Source: VFMC01 sp046331225 (GTDB taxonomy: Bacteria; Actinomycetota; Acidimicrobiia; Acidimicrobiales; Ilumatobacteraceae). From it: DNA of 64,000 bases. Under the pieces are notes generated by a model. That model had not been told where the DNA came from. It did no database searches and saw nothing but the letters and a program-made list of their open reading frames with translations. The position numbers and the translations under genes are program-made. How positions within the stretch are numbered: position 1 is the stretch's first letter; every line of letters starts with the position of its first letter. Of this stretch, positions 38,923 through 45,819 are shown piece after piece. The stretch spans positions 1-64,000 of the forward strand of contig JAXLRF010000002.1 in NCBI GenBank assembly GCA_046331225.1. The letters are read 5' to 3'.

Positions 38923-39705
38923 GTGGTCGACAGCACAGACTCGCCGGCCGAGGTGGTTGACGGTCTTGTCACCGCATTCGTGGAGCGGGGCGCACGAGCT
39001 GACGGCGAGGTCGGCAAACTGGCCCGTTGGCTCACTGGTGCTGGTGTCGATGTCGTCTGGGCTTCGAAGAAGCAACTCGATCGACGGATGCTGACGGTCG
39101 GTGCTCGGACCCTCGCGGTCGGAGGGCTTCCGTTCATGGCATCTGCGCTCGGCCAGCTGGGGATTTCCTTGCCAGCACCGGACGACTATCCCTCGGCGTT
39201 GTCCCAATACTTCCGTCGACGGATCTGGCCGACCACGGTCGGGCAACTACGCGCTGTTCTCGCCGAGGGCGAGCCGGTCTTCGCCAAACCGCGGACGAGT
39301 CGGAAGCGTTTCACCGGCAGGGTCTTCGCCGATGCTGGGGGCTGGCCGCTGCCGACGATGCCGTCGGGGTTGGAGCTGTGGTGTTCGGACCCAGTGGCGT
39401 GGCAGAGCGAGTTCAGAGTCTTCGTCGCGCACGGAAGAGTGCTCGGCGTGAGGTGGTACGACGGTGACCCTGCCATCGAGCCAGACGAGAAGACGATACG
39501 GGACTGCGTGGCTGCGCTCGGCACGAAAGTCGATGGATATGCGTTCGACGTTGGGGTGCTCGACAGCGGCGCAACGGCGGTGGTGGAAGTGAATGACGGC
39601 TTTGCGATTGGCACCTATGGACTTGAAGCGGATGCCGTCGCTCGCGTCCTGGTGGCTCGATGGAAGCAGCTCGTACGTGACGCATCGGGCAGCGCCCACG
39701 CTTAG
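38923..39705 (+). CDS. ATP-grasp domain protein (R2K/DUF4343 type)
   Basis: The GTG at 38923 is behind the repeat. The product is 260 aa. ATP-grasp elements: FAKPRTSRKRFTGRVF (nucleotide Lys/Arg), AWQSEFRVFVAHGRVLGVRW and AFDVGVLDSGATAVVEVNDG (metal Asp/Glu/Asn). The short R2K clade is often found in variable regions and polymorphic-toxin or nucleotide-modification contexts. Substrate unknown. Confidence 0.82.
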   Translation: MVDSTDSPAEVVDGLVTAFVERGARADGEVGKLARWLTGAGVDVVWASKKQLDRRMLTVGARTLAVGGLPFMASALGQLGISLPAPDDYPSALSQYFRRRIWPTTVGQLRAVLAEGEPVFAKPRTSRKRFTGRVFADAGGWPLPTMPSGLELWCSDPVAWQSEFRVFVAHGRVLGVRWYDGDPAIEPDEKTIRDCVAALGTKVDGYAFDVGVLDSGATAVVEVNDGFAIGTYGLEADAVARVLVARWKQLVRDASGSAHA

Positions 39706-39765
39706 CTGCCGTACTGCTCGCGTGGCACTCCGCTCGCTCGTGCGCTTCGCTGCCGAGGCGTGATA
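39700..39765 (+). repeat. attC-like repeat (+ orientation)
   Basis: It reads CGCTTAGCTGCCGTACTGCT, with the right half GTGCGCTTCGCTGCCGAGGC. Confidence 0.65.
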
Positions 39766-39779
39766 GGCCCAAGCAGGAC

Positions 39780-40103
39780 ATGAACGTCGTCTACGTCGCC
39801 ACACTGCTCGTGCCAGCAACACTGCTTGGCCTCTGGGCGCGTCGAGTGCACCGGGTTCAGCAGGATCGAGAGTCGGAATCGGCTAGCTGGTTTCGGTCGC
39901 CGGCTCGGCGTGCAGAGGTCGCCGAGCGCCACCCAATCCTCGTTCTCTGTCTCGTCATGATGGTGGTCTGCTCGCCTCTGCCGCTTCATGCGATCGTGAC
40001 GGGCAGGGCGTACCTCTTCAACTTCGGCGTATGGCTCTTGCTCTCCGCCGTAGCGGCAGGATTGACCGTGTACCTCGGCAATCGAAAGGACCGCTCCTCA
40101 TAG
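39780..40103 (+). CDS. three-helix membrane protein, 107 aa
   Basis: The ATG at 39780 follows CAGGAC. Hydrophobic segments are VVYVATLLVPATLLGLW, ILVLCLVMMVVCSPLPL and FGVWLLLSAVAAGLTVYL, with basic loops. No family is recognised. Confidence 0.75.
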   Translation: MNVVYVATLLVPATLLGLWARRVHRVQQDRESESASWFRSPARRAEVAERHPILVLCLVMMVVCSPLPLHAIVTGRAYLFNFGVWLLLSAVAAGLTVYLGNRKDRSS

Positions 40104-40126
40104 ACGACGGCCGTCGAGCGAAGATC

Positions 40127-40197
40127 CGAGCCGATCTGCCGCTCTGCTCGGCGTGATGTCTTGCGCTCGCTGCCTGGTCCGGGTACTCGGGGCAGGT
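40127..40197 (+). repeat. attC-like repeat, complete (+ orientation)
   Basis: The L arm is GAGCCGATCTGCCGCTCTGC. The spacer is GTGATGTCTTGCGCTCGC. The R arm is CCTGGTCCGGGTACTCGG. Confidence 0.9.
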
Positions 40198-40204
40198 CGG
40201 GCGA

Positions 40205-40333
40205 TCTGGGTGCCACGCTCCGACGAACCGCCTGAGAATCCGAGATCACTGGCACCCAAGAGATCCGACCCCTGTTCCTGGGTGCCAGTGAGTCCTCACC
40301 GACGCAGGTCAGCAGCACATCGTGGCACCCAGA
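40205..40333. other. gene-free cassette with two nested perfect inverted repeats
   Basis: The outer arms are TCTGGGTGCCACG (40205-40217) and CGTGGCACCCAGA (40321-40333). The inner arms are ACTGGCACCCA (40248-40258) and TGGGTGCCAGT (40279-40289). All four share TGGGTGCCA. No open frame is seen. It could be a structured RNA, a multi-site operator or a protein-binding array. Confidence 0.75.
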
Positions 40334-40349
40334 AGATGCCGAGACCGGA

Positions 40350-40416
40350 AAGCGCCGAGCTGCCGATCGGCACGGCTCGAGGGGTGCGCGGTCGCCGATG
40401 GGTCCGGGGCGCTACG
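40350..40416 (+). repeat. attC-like repeat (+ orientation)
   Basis: The L arm is AAGCGCCGAGCTGCCGATCG. The R side is ATGGGTCCGGGGCGCTACGG; on the minus strand it supplies the TAG stop of the lipoprotein gene. Confidence 0.85.
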
Positions 40417-40873
40417 GGCGGCCGTTCTCGTCAGGGCAAGCGACCTTGCCTTCGGGCCCAAACTGGACGTAGCCGAGTGAGTCGCTCGACCATGGCGATG
40501 TCGGGGGGTAGCAGCCAACGATGTAGCTGCCCAGCCACTTGGCTTCGTAGCGACGAACGAACTGTCCTGCGGAGTCCACGAGGATGAAGTGTGGGCCTCG
40601 CTCGTCGGGGTCAAGGCATGGAAGGTCGGAGGTGTCAAGGCCGTCGATCCAGCTCTGGCGTGGCTCGCCCGGGCATGAGGTCACCAGAGCGATCGCCCAG
40701 TCGTCGCCGAACAGATCGCCGAATGTTCCGGATGAACCGAAGGTGGGATTCGCAAGCACTGGAGGCAGCGGAGACGGTCGCGGCAAGTCGCCGCCACACG
40801 CGGCGATGAGCAACATGATCGGTGCGATGAGTGGGACGAGTCCCGCCCTCCGAAACCAAGGTCGCGCCGACAT
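40412..40873 (-). CDS. lipoprotein, 153 aa
   Basis: The ATG is at 40873. The signal peptide RAGLVPLIAPIMLLIAAC has the lipobox IAAC. The mature part has four further Cys (VTSCPGE, DLPCLDP, VGCYPP, VACPDE), likely two disulfides. No family is recognised. The stop TAG lies in the R arm of the preceding plus repeat, as for the gene at 14662. Confidence 0.8.
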   Translation of the reverse strand: MSARPWFRRAGLVPLIAPIMLLIAACGGDLPRPSPLPPVLANPTFGSSGTFGDLFGDDWAIALVTSCPGEPRQSWIDGLDTSDLPCLDPDERGPHFILVDSAGQFVRRYEAKWLGSYIVGCYPPTSPWSSDSLGYVQFGPEGKVACPDENGRP

Positions 40874-40889
40874 CGGTTCGACCGTAGTC

Positions 40890-40957
40890 GTGCCTCGGCC
40901 GAACGGCTTGGCCTGTCGCGTTGCGCTCGCCGTCCGGCTCGGGCACGATGCGCTCGT
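40890..40957 (+). repeat. attC-like repeat, right half well preserved (+ orientation)
   Basis: The L arm is degenerate (CTCGGCCGAACGGC). The spacer is TCGCGTTGCGCTCGCC. The R arm is TCCGGCTCGGGCACGATGCG. Confidence 0.78.
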
Positions 40958-41204
40958 GAACGCCGAGCGAGGGAGCGACCGGACGGTCCGATTACTGCTG
41001 TCCGCGGACGAGTCGCTTGTGCTCTTCGAGTGGCTGAGCCGGGTGGAGGATCAGAGATCAGCGCTTTGCATCGAGGACCCAGCGGAGCAACGCGTTCTTT
41101 GGGACATGTCAGCCTGCCTTGAGCGAGTCCTCGTCGAATCGTTCCGTGACGACTATGGCCGGCTCGTCTCCGACGCGGGTGCCGCCATCCGAGATGAGCA
41201 CTGA
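40956..41204 (+). CDS. hypothetical protein, 82 aa
   Basis: The GTG at 40956 is at the end of the R arm, without Shine-Dalgarno. Soluble helical protein (DESLVLFEWLSRVEDQ, LERVLVESFRDDYGRLVSD). The TGA is followed by an L arm. Confidence 0.72.
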   Translation: MNAERGSDRTVRLLLSADESLVLFEWLSRVEDQRSALCIEDPAEQRVLWDMSACLERVLVESFRDDYGRLVSDAGAAIRDEH

Positions 41205-41250
41205 GCGCGGAACTGCCGGTCGGGTCGGCGGGTGCGGCAAGACTGTCAGC
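41203..41250 (+). repeat. attC-like repeat (+ orientation)
   Basis: The L arm is TGAGCGCGGAACTGCCGGTC. The right part is GGTGCGGCAAGACTGTCAG. Confidence 0.8.
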
Positions 41251-41251
41251 G

Positions 41252-41431
41252 ATGGAAGCCGGGGATCGGATGCTCATCTGGTGTCAGGGCGGCCCGAGCA
41301 TGGGGCGCGCCGTGCGATTCCCGCCGCCGTTTGAGATCGCAGTCGAGGGTGGCATGTACGTCCTCGTCGATGACGGCCCGCCGGAGGCACGGCACTACAC
41401 GTTCGTGAATAACGCCGACCTGACCCGGTAG
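41252..41431 (+). CDS. hypothetical protein, 59 aa
   Basis: The ATG at 41252 starts MEAGDRMLIWCQGGPSMGRA. The second part is PFEIAVEGGMYVLVDDGPPE and it ends NNADLTR at a TAG that is the start of the next L arm. The placement between two repeats, start behind one and stop in the next, is exactly that of the other cassettes. Function unknown. Confidence 0.72.
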   Translation: MEAGDRMLIWCQGGPSMGRAVRFPPPFEIAVEGGMYVLVDDGPPEARHYTFVNNADLTR

Positions 41432-41485
41432 CGCCGAGCTGCCGATTCGCACGCTGGACACCACTACCCGAGTTGGGCAGTGTGG
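41429..41485 (+). repeat. attC-like repeat (+ orientation)
   Basis: The L arm is TAGCGCCGAGCTGCCGATTC. It continues GCACGCTGGACACCACTACC. Confidence 0.8.
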
Positions 41486-41489
41486 AGGC

Positions 41490-41804
41490 GTGGAGCGAGT
41501 CGTCGACGGCGGGATCGTCGTTACCGAACTGGGTGTTTCGGGCTCGGCCGACTCCATCGTTCTGCTCGACCCCGAACGTCGGCCGGCGCGGGTTCTCGGT
41601 TGGCACCCCTTCCCGAACGTCTTGAGAGTGACCCGCGACGGCGAATTCGTGTGGCGCAGTGAGCTAGTGCCAGAGGAGACGACAGCGAAGTGCTGGCTCC
41701 GAGTCGAATGGGTCGATGGTGCGCTGCGTACTTGGACCTACTCGTACGACTGCGAACTCGACCCGGAGACGGGCCGGATCATCCGATCACCCTTCACCAA
41801 GTAG
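41490..41804 (+). CDS. hypothetical protein, 104 aa
   Basis: The GTG is at 41490 (MERVVDGGIVVTELGVSGSA). Soluble, beta-rich, Trp-containing protein (VLGWHPFPNVLRVTRDGEFV, LRVEWVDGALRTWTYSYDCE). The pattern of an apolar strand followed by a polar one fits small beta-propeller or WYL-like folds but no family is named. The TAG stop belongs to an L arm split by the second recombinase element. Confidence 0.75.
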   Translation: MERVVDGGIVVTELGVSGSADSIVLLDPERRPARVLGWHPFPNVLRVTRDGEFVWRSELVPEETTAKCWLRVEWVDGALRTWTYSYDCELDPETGRIIRSPFTK

Positions 41805-41814
41805 CGCAGAGCTG
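41802..41814 (+). repeat. left part of an L arm split by the two-recombinase element
   Basis: It reads TAGCGCAGAGCTG, the same left flank as at 17748. The right part, CTGCCGATCGG, resumes at 44196. Confidence 0.88.
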
Positions 41815-41889
41815 TAGATATTCCGGTGATCGAGTGAGGCTGGCGGGGTCCCTCGTCGAGGGTCTGCTTGTGGCTGATCGGAGATCGGG

Positions 41890-42897
41890 ATGTCGTTGTC
41901 GTTGGAGGTTGCGTTAGGTCCGTCTGGGCGTGATGAGGTGCTCGCCCGATATGTGGAGTTCGTGGCGGCGAGGTGCCGTCCGAACACGGTGTTGGCGACG
42001 GTGTCGGACTTGCGGGTGTTCTTCGCGGTGATCGACAAGGACCCGGTGGCGGTGACGCCGGCGGACGTGTTCGAGTTCATCACCGTCCAGCGCCGCGGTG
42101 CTGGTGATGGTCGGGTGGTGCGTCTCGCGGATGGCGGGTCGGGGATGGCTGCGCGCACGATCCGCCGCCGGTTGGCGTCGGTGTCGGGGTTGTTCAACTG
42201 GCTCGTGTTGTGTGGTGACAGGTCGGCGAACCCGGTGCCACGCGGGATGGCAACACGCCGCACGGGTGCGGGCGGGCAGTCGACGGGGGTGCCGTTGATC
42301 CGCACGCCGCGGACGTTGCCGAAGGTGTTGGACCCGGGCGATGTGATCTTGTTGTTGGGGGCGGTTCGCCGGTGGCGGGACCGGGCGATGCTCGAAGCGA
42401 TGGTCCTCGGTGGGCTGCGCTGTTGTGAGGTGATCGGGCTCAGGTTGGAGGATCTGCAGCCGACGAACCGGCGGGTGTTCATCGCGGATGGCAAGGGCGG
42501 CCATCAACGTTTGATCCCGATGTCGGGCCAGTTCTTCCAGAGCTTGTCGAACTACCTGTCGCTCGAACGACCCGTCGACGCGACCACGGACGCGGTGTTC
42601 GTGTCGTTGAAAGGCGCGCGTGCCGGACAGGCGTTGAGCATCGACGGGCTCGAGCAGATCGTCCGCGCCGCGAAGGCCCGTGCGGGCCTGGAACGCGCGA
42701 CATGTCACCAGTTGCGACACACCTGTCTGACCCGACTGCGCGAGGCAGGGATGGCGTTGGAGGCGATCCAAGCCCAGGCCGGTCACCGCTCGATCGAGTC
42801 GACACGCGTCTATCTGCATCTCGCCGACAGCTGGCTCGCCGGCGAGTATCAACGCGCCAGCGACCTGATCGACGCCTCCGTCGGGATCCTTCGATGA
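41890..42897 (+). CDS. tyrosine recombinase A, copy 2
   Basis: The product is 335 aa, nearly identical to copy 1 except near residue 240 (KGARAGQALSIDGLEQIVRA against KTNRRGSPLSINGLEQIVAS) and a few positions elsewhere. Catalytic Arg, Lys, H-x-x-R, His and Tyr are all present. It overlaps the next gene as ATGA. Confidence 0.93.
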   Translation: MSLSLEVALGPSGRDEVLARYVEFVAARCRPNTVLATVSDLRVFFAVIDKDPVAVTPADVFEFITVQRRGAGDGRVVRLADGGSGMAARTIRRRLASVSGLFNWLVLCGDRSANPVPRGMATRRTGAGGQSTGVPLIRTPRTLPKVLDPGDVILLLGAVRRWRDRAMLEAMVLGGLRCCEVIGLRLEDLQPTNRRVFIADGKGGHQRLIPMSGQFFQSLSNYLSLERPVDATTDAVFVSLKGARAGQALSIDGLEQIVRAAKARAGLERATCHQLRHTCLTRLREAGMALEAIQAQAGHRSIESTRVYLHLADSWLAGEYQRASDLIDASVGILR

Positions 42898-44144
42898 GCG
42901 CCGTCGCCGCCCTCAACGAACCCGCCGACAACAATGTCGGCCGGCATCACGAGTGGGATCTCGTGATCGCGCAGGCCCCGCTGTTTGCGGTCACTGCCTG
43001 GCGTTATCTGGATCAGCTCGCGGTGTCGATGCGGCCCGCAACGGTGGATGTCGCGGACAACACGCTGCGCTGCTTCGCCCGGTTCCTCGTCGTCGAACAC
43101 CCCGATCTCGTCGGGTTCGCCGACGTTCGCCGGGCCCATGTCGAAGGGTTCAAGTTGTTCTTCGTCGCGCGCATCACCGCGGTGGGCAAGCCGCCAGCGA
43201 GGAACACGATCCGGCAGCGGTTCGGGATGCTGCGCTCGTTCTTCGATCGGATCATCGAGTGGGACTGGGACGACGCACCGCAACGGATCCCGATCTTCTC
43301 CGTCGATGTCCCGGTCGCTGATGACCCGCTGCCCCGGTTCCTCGACGACGTCCAAGCCGCCCGACTCGCAGCCGCAGCCGCTGGTGCTGCCCCGTTCGAT
43401 CGGCTCGTGATCGAGTTGCTGTCACGGACCGGGATGCGTGTCGGTGAGCTCTGCACGCTCGAGCGTGACGCGGTCGTGCAGCTCAACGGCGCACCCTGGC
43501 TGCGGATCCCGGTCGGCAAACTCCACAACGACCGGCTCGTCCCATTGCACCCGAACGCTGCCCGGTTGCTCGTCGACTGGCTCGCCGATCATCCGCCCGT
43601 CGATCGACTGCTGCTGCACCATCACGGCCAGCCGCTCAGCCGACACCAGGTGACCAGGATCGTGCGTCGCATCGCTGCCAGCGCCGGGCTCGGTCACGTG
43701 CATCCGCATCAGCTGCGCCACACGCTCGCGACCCAGGCGATCAACCGTGGGATGCGTCTCGAGTCGATCGCGACGATGCTCGGACATCGGAGCTTGCGCA
43801 TGACCCTCACCTACGCGCGGATCGCGAACAAGACCGTCGCCGACGAATACGCCACCGCCTCCGCGAAGATCGACGCGCTCTACACCGCGACCGACCCAGA
43901 GCAACGCCTCCAACAGCTCGCCGGTGAGCACCGCCGCATGCTCGCAAACGGCTGGTGCAACCGACCCGTCGCGACCGACTGCGCGTACGAAACGATCTGC
44001 GAAGGCTGCGGCTACTACCAAACCACCATCGAGTTCCGCCCCACCCTCCAAGCTCAAGCCGACCACGCCGAACGCAACCACCAGACCGACCGAGCCACGA
44101 TCTTCAACCGGCTCCTCGACACCCTCCCCGCCGAGACCGCCTGA
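42894..44144 (+). CDS. tyrosine recombinase B with C-terminal Cys extension, copy 2
   Basis: The product is 416 aa. The catalytic set is intact (SRTGMRVGELCTL, VGKLHNDRLVPLHP, HQLRHTLATQAINRG, LGHRSLRMTLTYARI), with the C-terminal Cys motif NGWCNRPVATDCAYETICEG. Compared with copy 1 the block around DWLADHPPVDRLLLHHHGQP is diverged, while the rest is close to identical. That block may hold the specificity that goes with the altered end motif. Confidence 0.93.
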   Translation: MSAVAALNEPADNNVGRHHEWDLVIAQAPLFAVTAWRYLDQLAVSMRPATVDVADNTLRCFARFLVVEHPDLVGFADVRRAHVEGFKLFFVARITAVGKPPARNTIRQRFGMLRSFFDRIIEWDWDDAPQRIPIFSVDVPVADDPLPRFLDDVQAARLAAAAAGAAPFDRLVIELLSRTGMRVGELCTLERDAVVQLNGAPWLRIPVGKLHNDRLVPLHPNAARLLVDWLADHPPVDRLLLHHHGQPLSRHQVTRIVRRIAASAGLGHVHPHQLRHTLATQAINRGMRLESIATMLGHRSLRMTLTYARIANKTVADEYATASAKIDALYTATDPEQRLQQLAGEHRRMLANGWCNRPVATDCAYETICEGCGYYQTTIEFRPTLQAQADHAERNHQTDRATIFNRLLDTLPAETA

Positions 44145-44195
44145 CCACCGATCACCGGAATAACCCGATCACCCCTTGACAGATCACCGGAATAA

Positions 44196-44493
44196 CTGCC
44201 GATCGGATCGCGAGGCCACTGAGTTGCAGTCGTCCACCGGCCGAGGAGACAGTCGCGGACAGACGTCGAGCTACTGCCGTGAACGGTTCGTTCCCGCAGC
44301 GCCTCCATCGAGGCACTTGTCACGTCCGTGCGGCGCCCACACCGTGCCGCTGCCGACCGGGTGATCGCACGCTCGGTTGGTTAATCGATCGTCCCCCTGT
44401 CGGGCGCTGCTGTTCCCAAACCGTTCCCATCGGTGGCGGTCGGAAGGCTCGACATATGGCCTGACCTGGTCTTATGCGCCGTCAGCCGAGTGA
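44196..44493. other. end of the plus array; no gene
   Basis: After the split L core (CTGCCGATCGGATCGCGAGG) about 280 bp hold no recognisable gene and no further cassette repeat. CCCAAACCGTTCCCATCGG near 44417-44435 resembles sequence upstream of the integrase at 56.5 kb. Confidence 0.5.
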
Positions 44494-44584
44494 CTGCAAA
44501 GCCCTGTACAGGGGTTCGATTCCCCTCGTCGCCTCTGGCCCCTGAGCTGGTAAAGTACCAGCTCAGGGGCCCTTTTCGTTTTTC
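44494..44584 (+). repeat. tRNA-Cys 3' half plus terminator, inverted copy of 56567-56657
   Basis: It starts in the anticodon loop (CTGCAAAGCC), runs to the tRNA 3' end at 44534, and continues through the hairpin terminator CCCCTGAGCTGGTA / TACCAGCTCAGGGG and T-run. All 91 bases match the intact locus. The 5' half of the tRNA is missing, so this is an attachment-site copy, not a gene. Confidence 0.92.
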
Positions 44585-44700
44585 CGCCAGTGTCCGTGAG
44601 CGACCGGCAGAAACCGCCATCGACCCCCATTTCGTACCCATGCGGTACCCATTTTTTCGTTCCCACGGGGAGGTGTGCAGTTCCGGTTCATGCTGGACAC
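44585..44700 (+). other. remnant of an integrase upstream region
   Basis: It resembles the region upstream of the integrase at 56476 (GTCC, GTGA, CAGAAACC, then TTCCCACGGGGAGG against TTCCCAAGGGGAGG). No integrase coding sequence follows; IS481 sequence begins instead. Confidence 0.6.
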
Positions 44701-45800
44701 CGTGGCTTCGGTAGGTGGGTGACAGTTTCGGGACGCGGTTCCGGTAGCTGGGCGACAGTGGTGTCGGTAGCTGTCTGACACTCGGTGGTGTTCTGCTGGG
44801 TCAGCCTTCTCGGTGACGGGCGTGTGGGCTCGTCTTGGTTCCGAGGGGGTCTCGCTGGTGATCGTGGAGCTCAGCGTCGTGGAACTGCGCTATCAGGCCG
44901 TGCTCGAGGTCGTGAACGATGGGGCGTCGGTGACGGATGTTGCTCGTCGGCATGGGGTTGCTCGGCAGACGGTGCACGAGTGGTTGCGCAGGTATGCGTC
45001 CAGGGTCTGGCTGGTCTGGTGGATGGTTCGGCGCGGCTGTTGTCGTGTCCGCATCAGATGCCGGCCGAGGTCGAAGCGCGCATCGTCGACGTGCGTCGTG
45101 CGCATCCGGGGTGGGGTCCGAAGACGTTGCTGCATGAACTCGAGCGTGCAGAGGTCGAGCCGTTGCCGTCGGTGTCGGCGATCCATCGGTGTCTGGTGCG
45201 GCATGGGTTGATCACGCCGCAGGCGCGGAAGCGGAAGCGGTCGGACTACAAGCGTTGGGAACGATCGCGGGCGATGGAGTTGTGGCAGATGGACATCGTC
45301 GGTGGTGTGCGACTTGCCGATGGGTCCGAGGCGAAGATCGTGTCGGGTGTCGATGACCACAGCCGGTTCTGTGTGTCGGCGCAGGTGGTGGTCCGGGCGA
45401 CGGCTCGGCCGACGTGTGATGCGCTCGCGTTGGCGATGCGCCGTCATGGGGTGCCCGTTCAGATCTTGACCGACAACGGCAAGGTGTTCACGGGCCGGTT
45501 TGGTCCGGGGACGGGTGAGGTGTTGTTCGACCGGATCTGCAGGGAGAACGGGATCAAGCACCTTTTGACGAGGCCTCGTTCGCCGACGACGACGGGCAAG
45601 GTCGAGCGGTGGCACAAGACGTTGCGCCGTGAGTTCCTCGACGGCAAGGTCTTCGAGTCGATCGCGGATGCGCAGGCGCAGCTCGATCGGTGGGTTGAGC
45701 ATTACAACCGTGTCCGGCCACATCAGTCGCTCGGGATGGCGACACCGTGGGACCGGTTCCAGCTCGCGGACCGCACCCCGATCGGCCCGGTCACGACCGC
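44700..45800 (+). mobile_element. IS481-family element, right end cut by IS3
   Basis: The left end carries three related 18-mers (CGGTAGGTGGGTGACAGT 44709, CGGTAGCTGGGCGACAGT 44742, CGGTAGCTGTCTGACACT 44765). The right end is not found: the IS3 element starts at 45801, inside the transposase 3' end, and unrelated DNA follows it. Confidence 0.75.
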
Positions 45801-45819
45801 TGAACCGCCCTGGGTCTGA
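44857..45819 (+). pseudogene. IS481 transposase, frameshifted and 3' truncated
   Basis: The HTH part (ELRYQAVLEVVNDGASVTDV, ARRHGVARQTVHEWLRRYAS) is in one frame and the rest, starting QGLAGLVDGSARLLSCPHQM, in another; one base is missing near 45000. The DDE residues are in LWQMDIVGG, ILTDNGKVFTGRF and GKVERWHKTLRREF. The last codons (AEPPWV) come from the IS3 terminal repeat, so the genuine C-terminus is lost. Confidence 0.85.

Larger units (their letters stand above)
41815..44195 (+). mobile_element. two-recombinase element, copy 2
   Basis: Same structure as 17761-20150, but the end motif reads GATCACCGGAATAA at both right-end sites and, inverted, TATTCCGGTGATC at the left end. Copy 1 has GATTACC and GGTAATC at the corresponding positions. 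It is inserted between CTG and CTGCC. Confidence 0.88.

Noticed and set aside
44494..44534. Second tRNA-Cys gene
   Set aside because: Only the 3' half from the anticodon loop on is present; the acceptor 5' strand and D arm are missing. It is an attachment-site copy.
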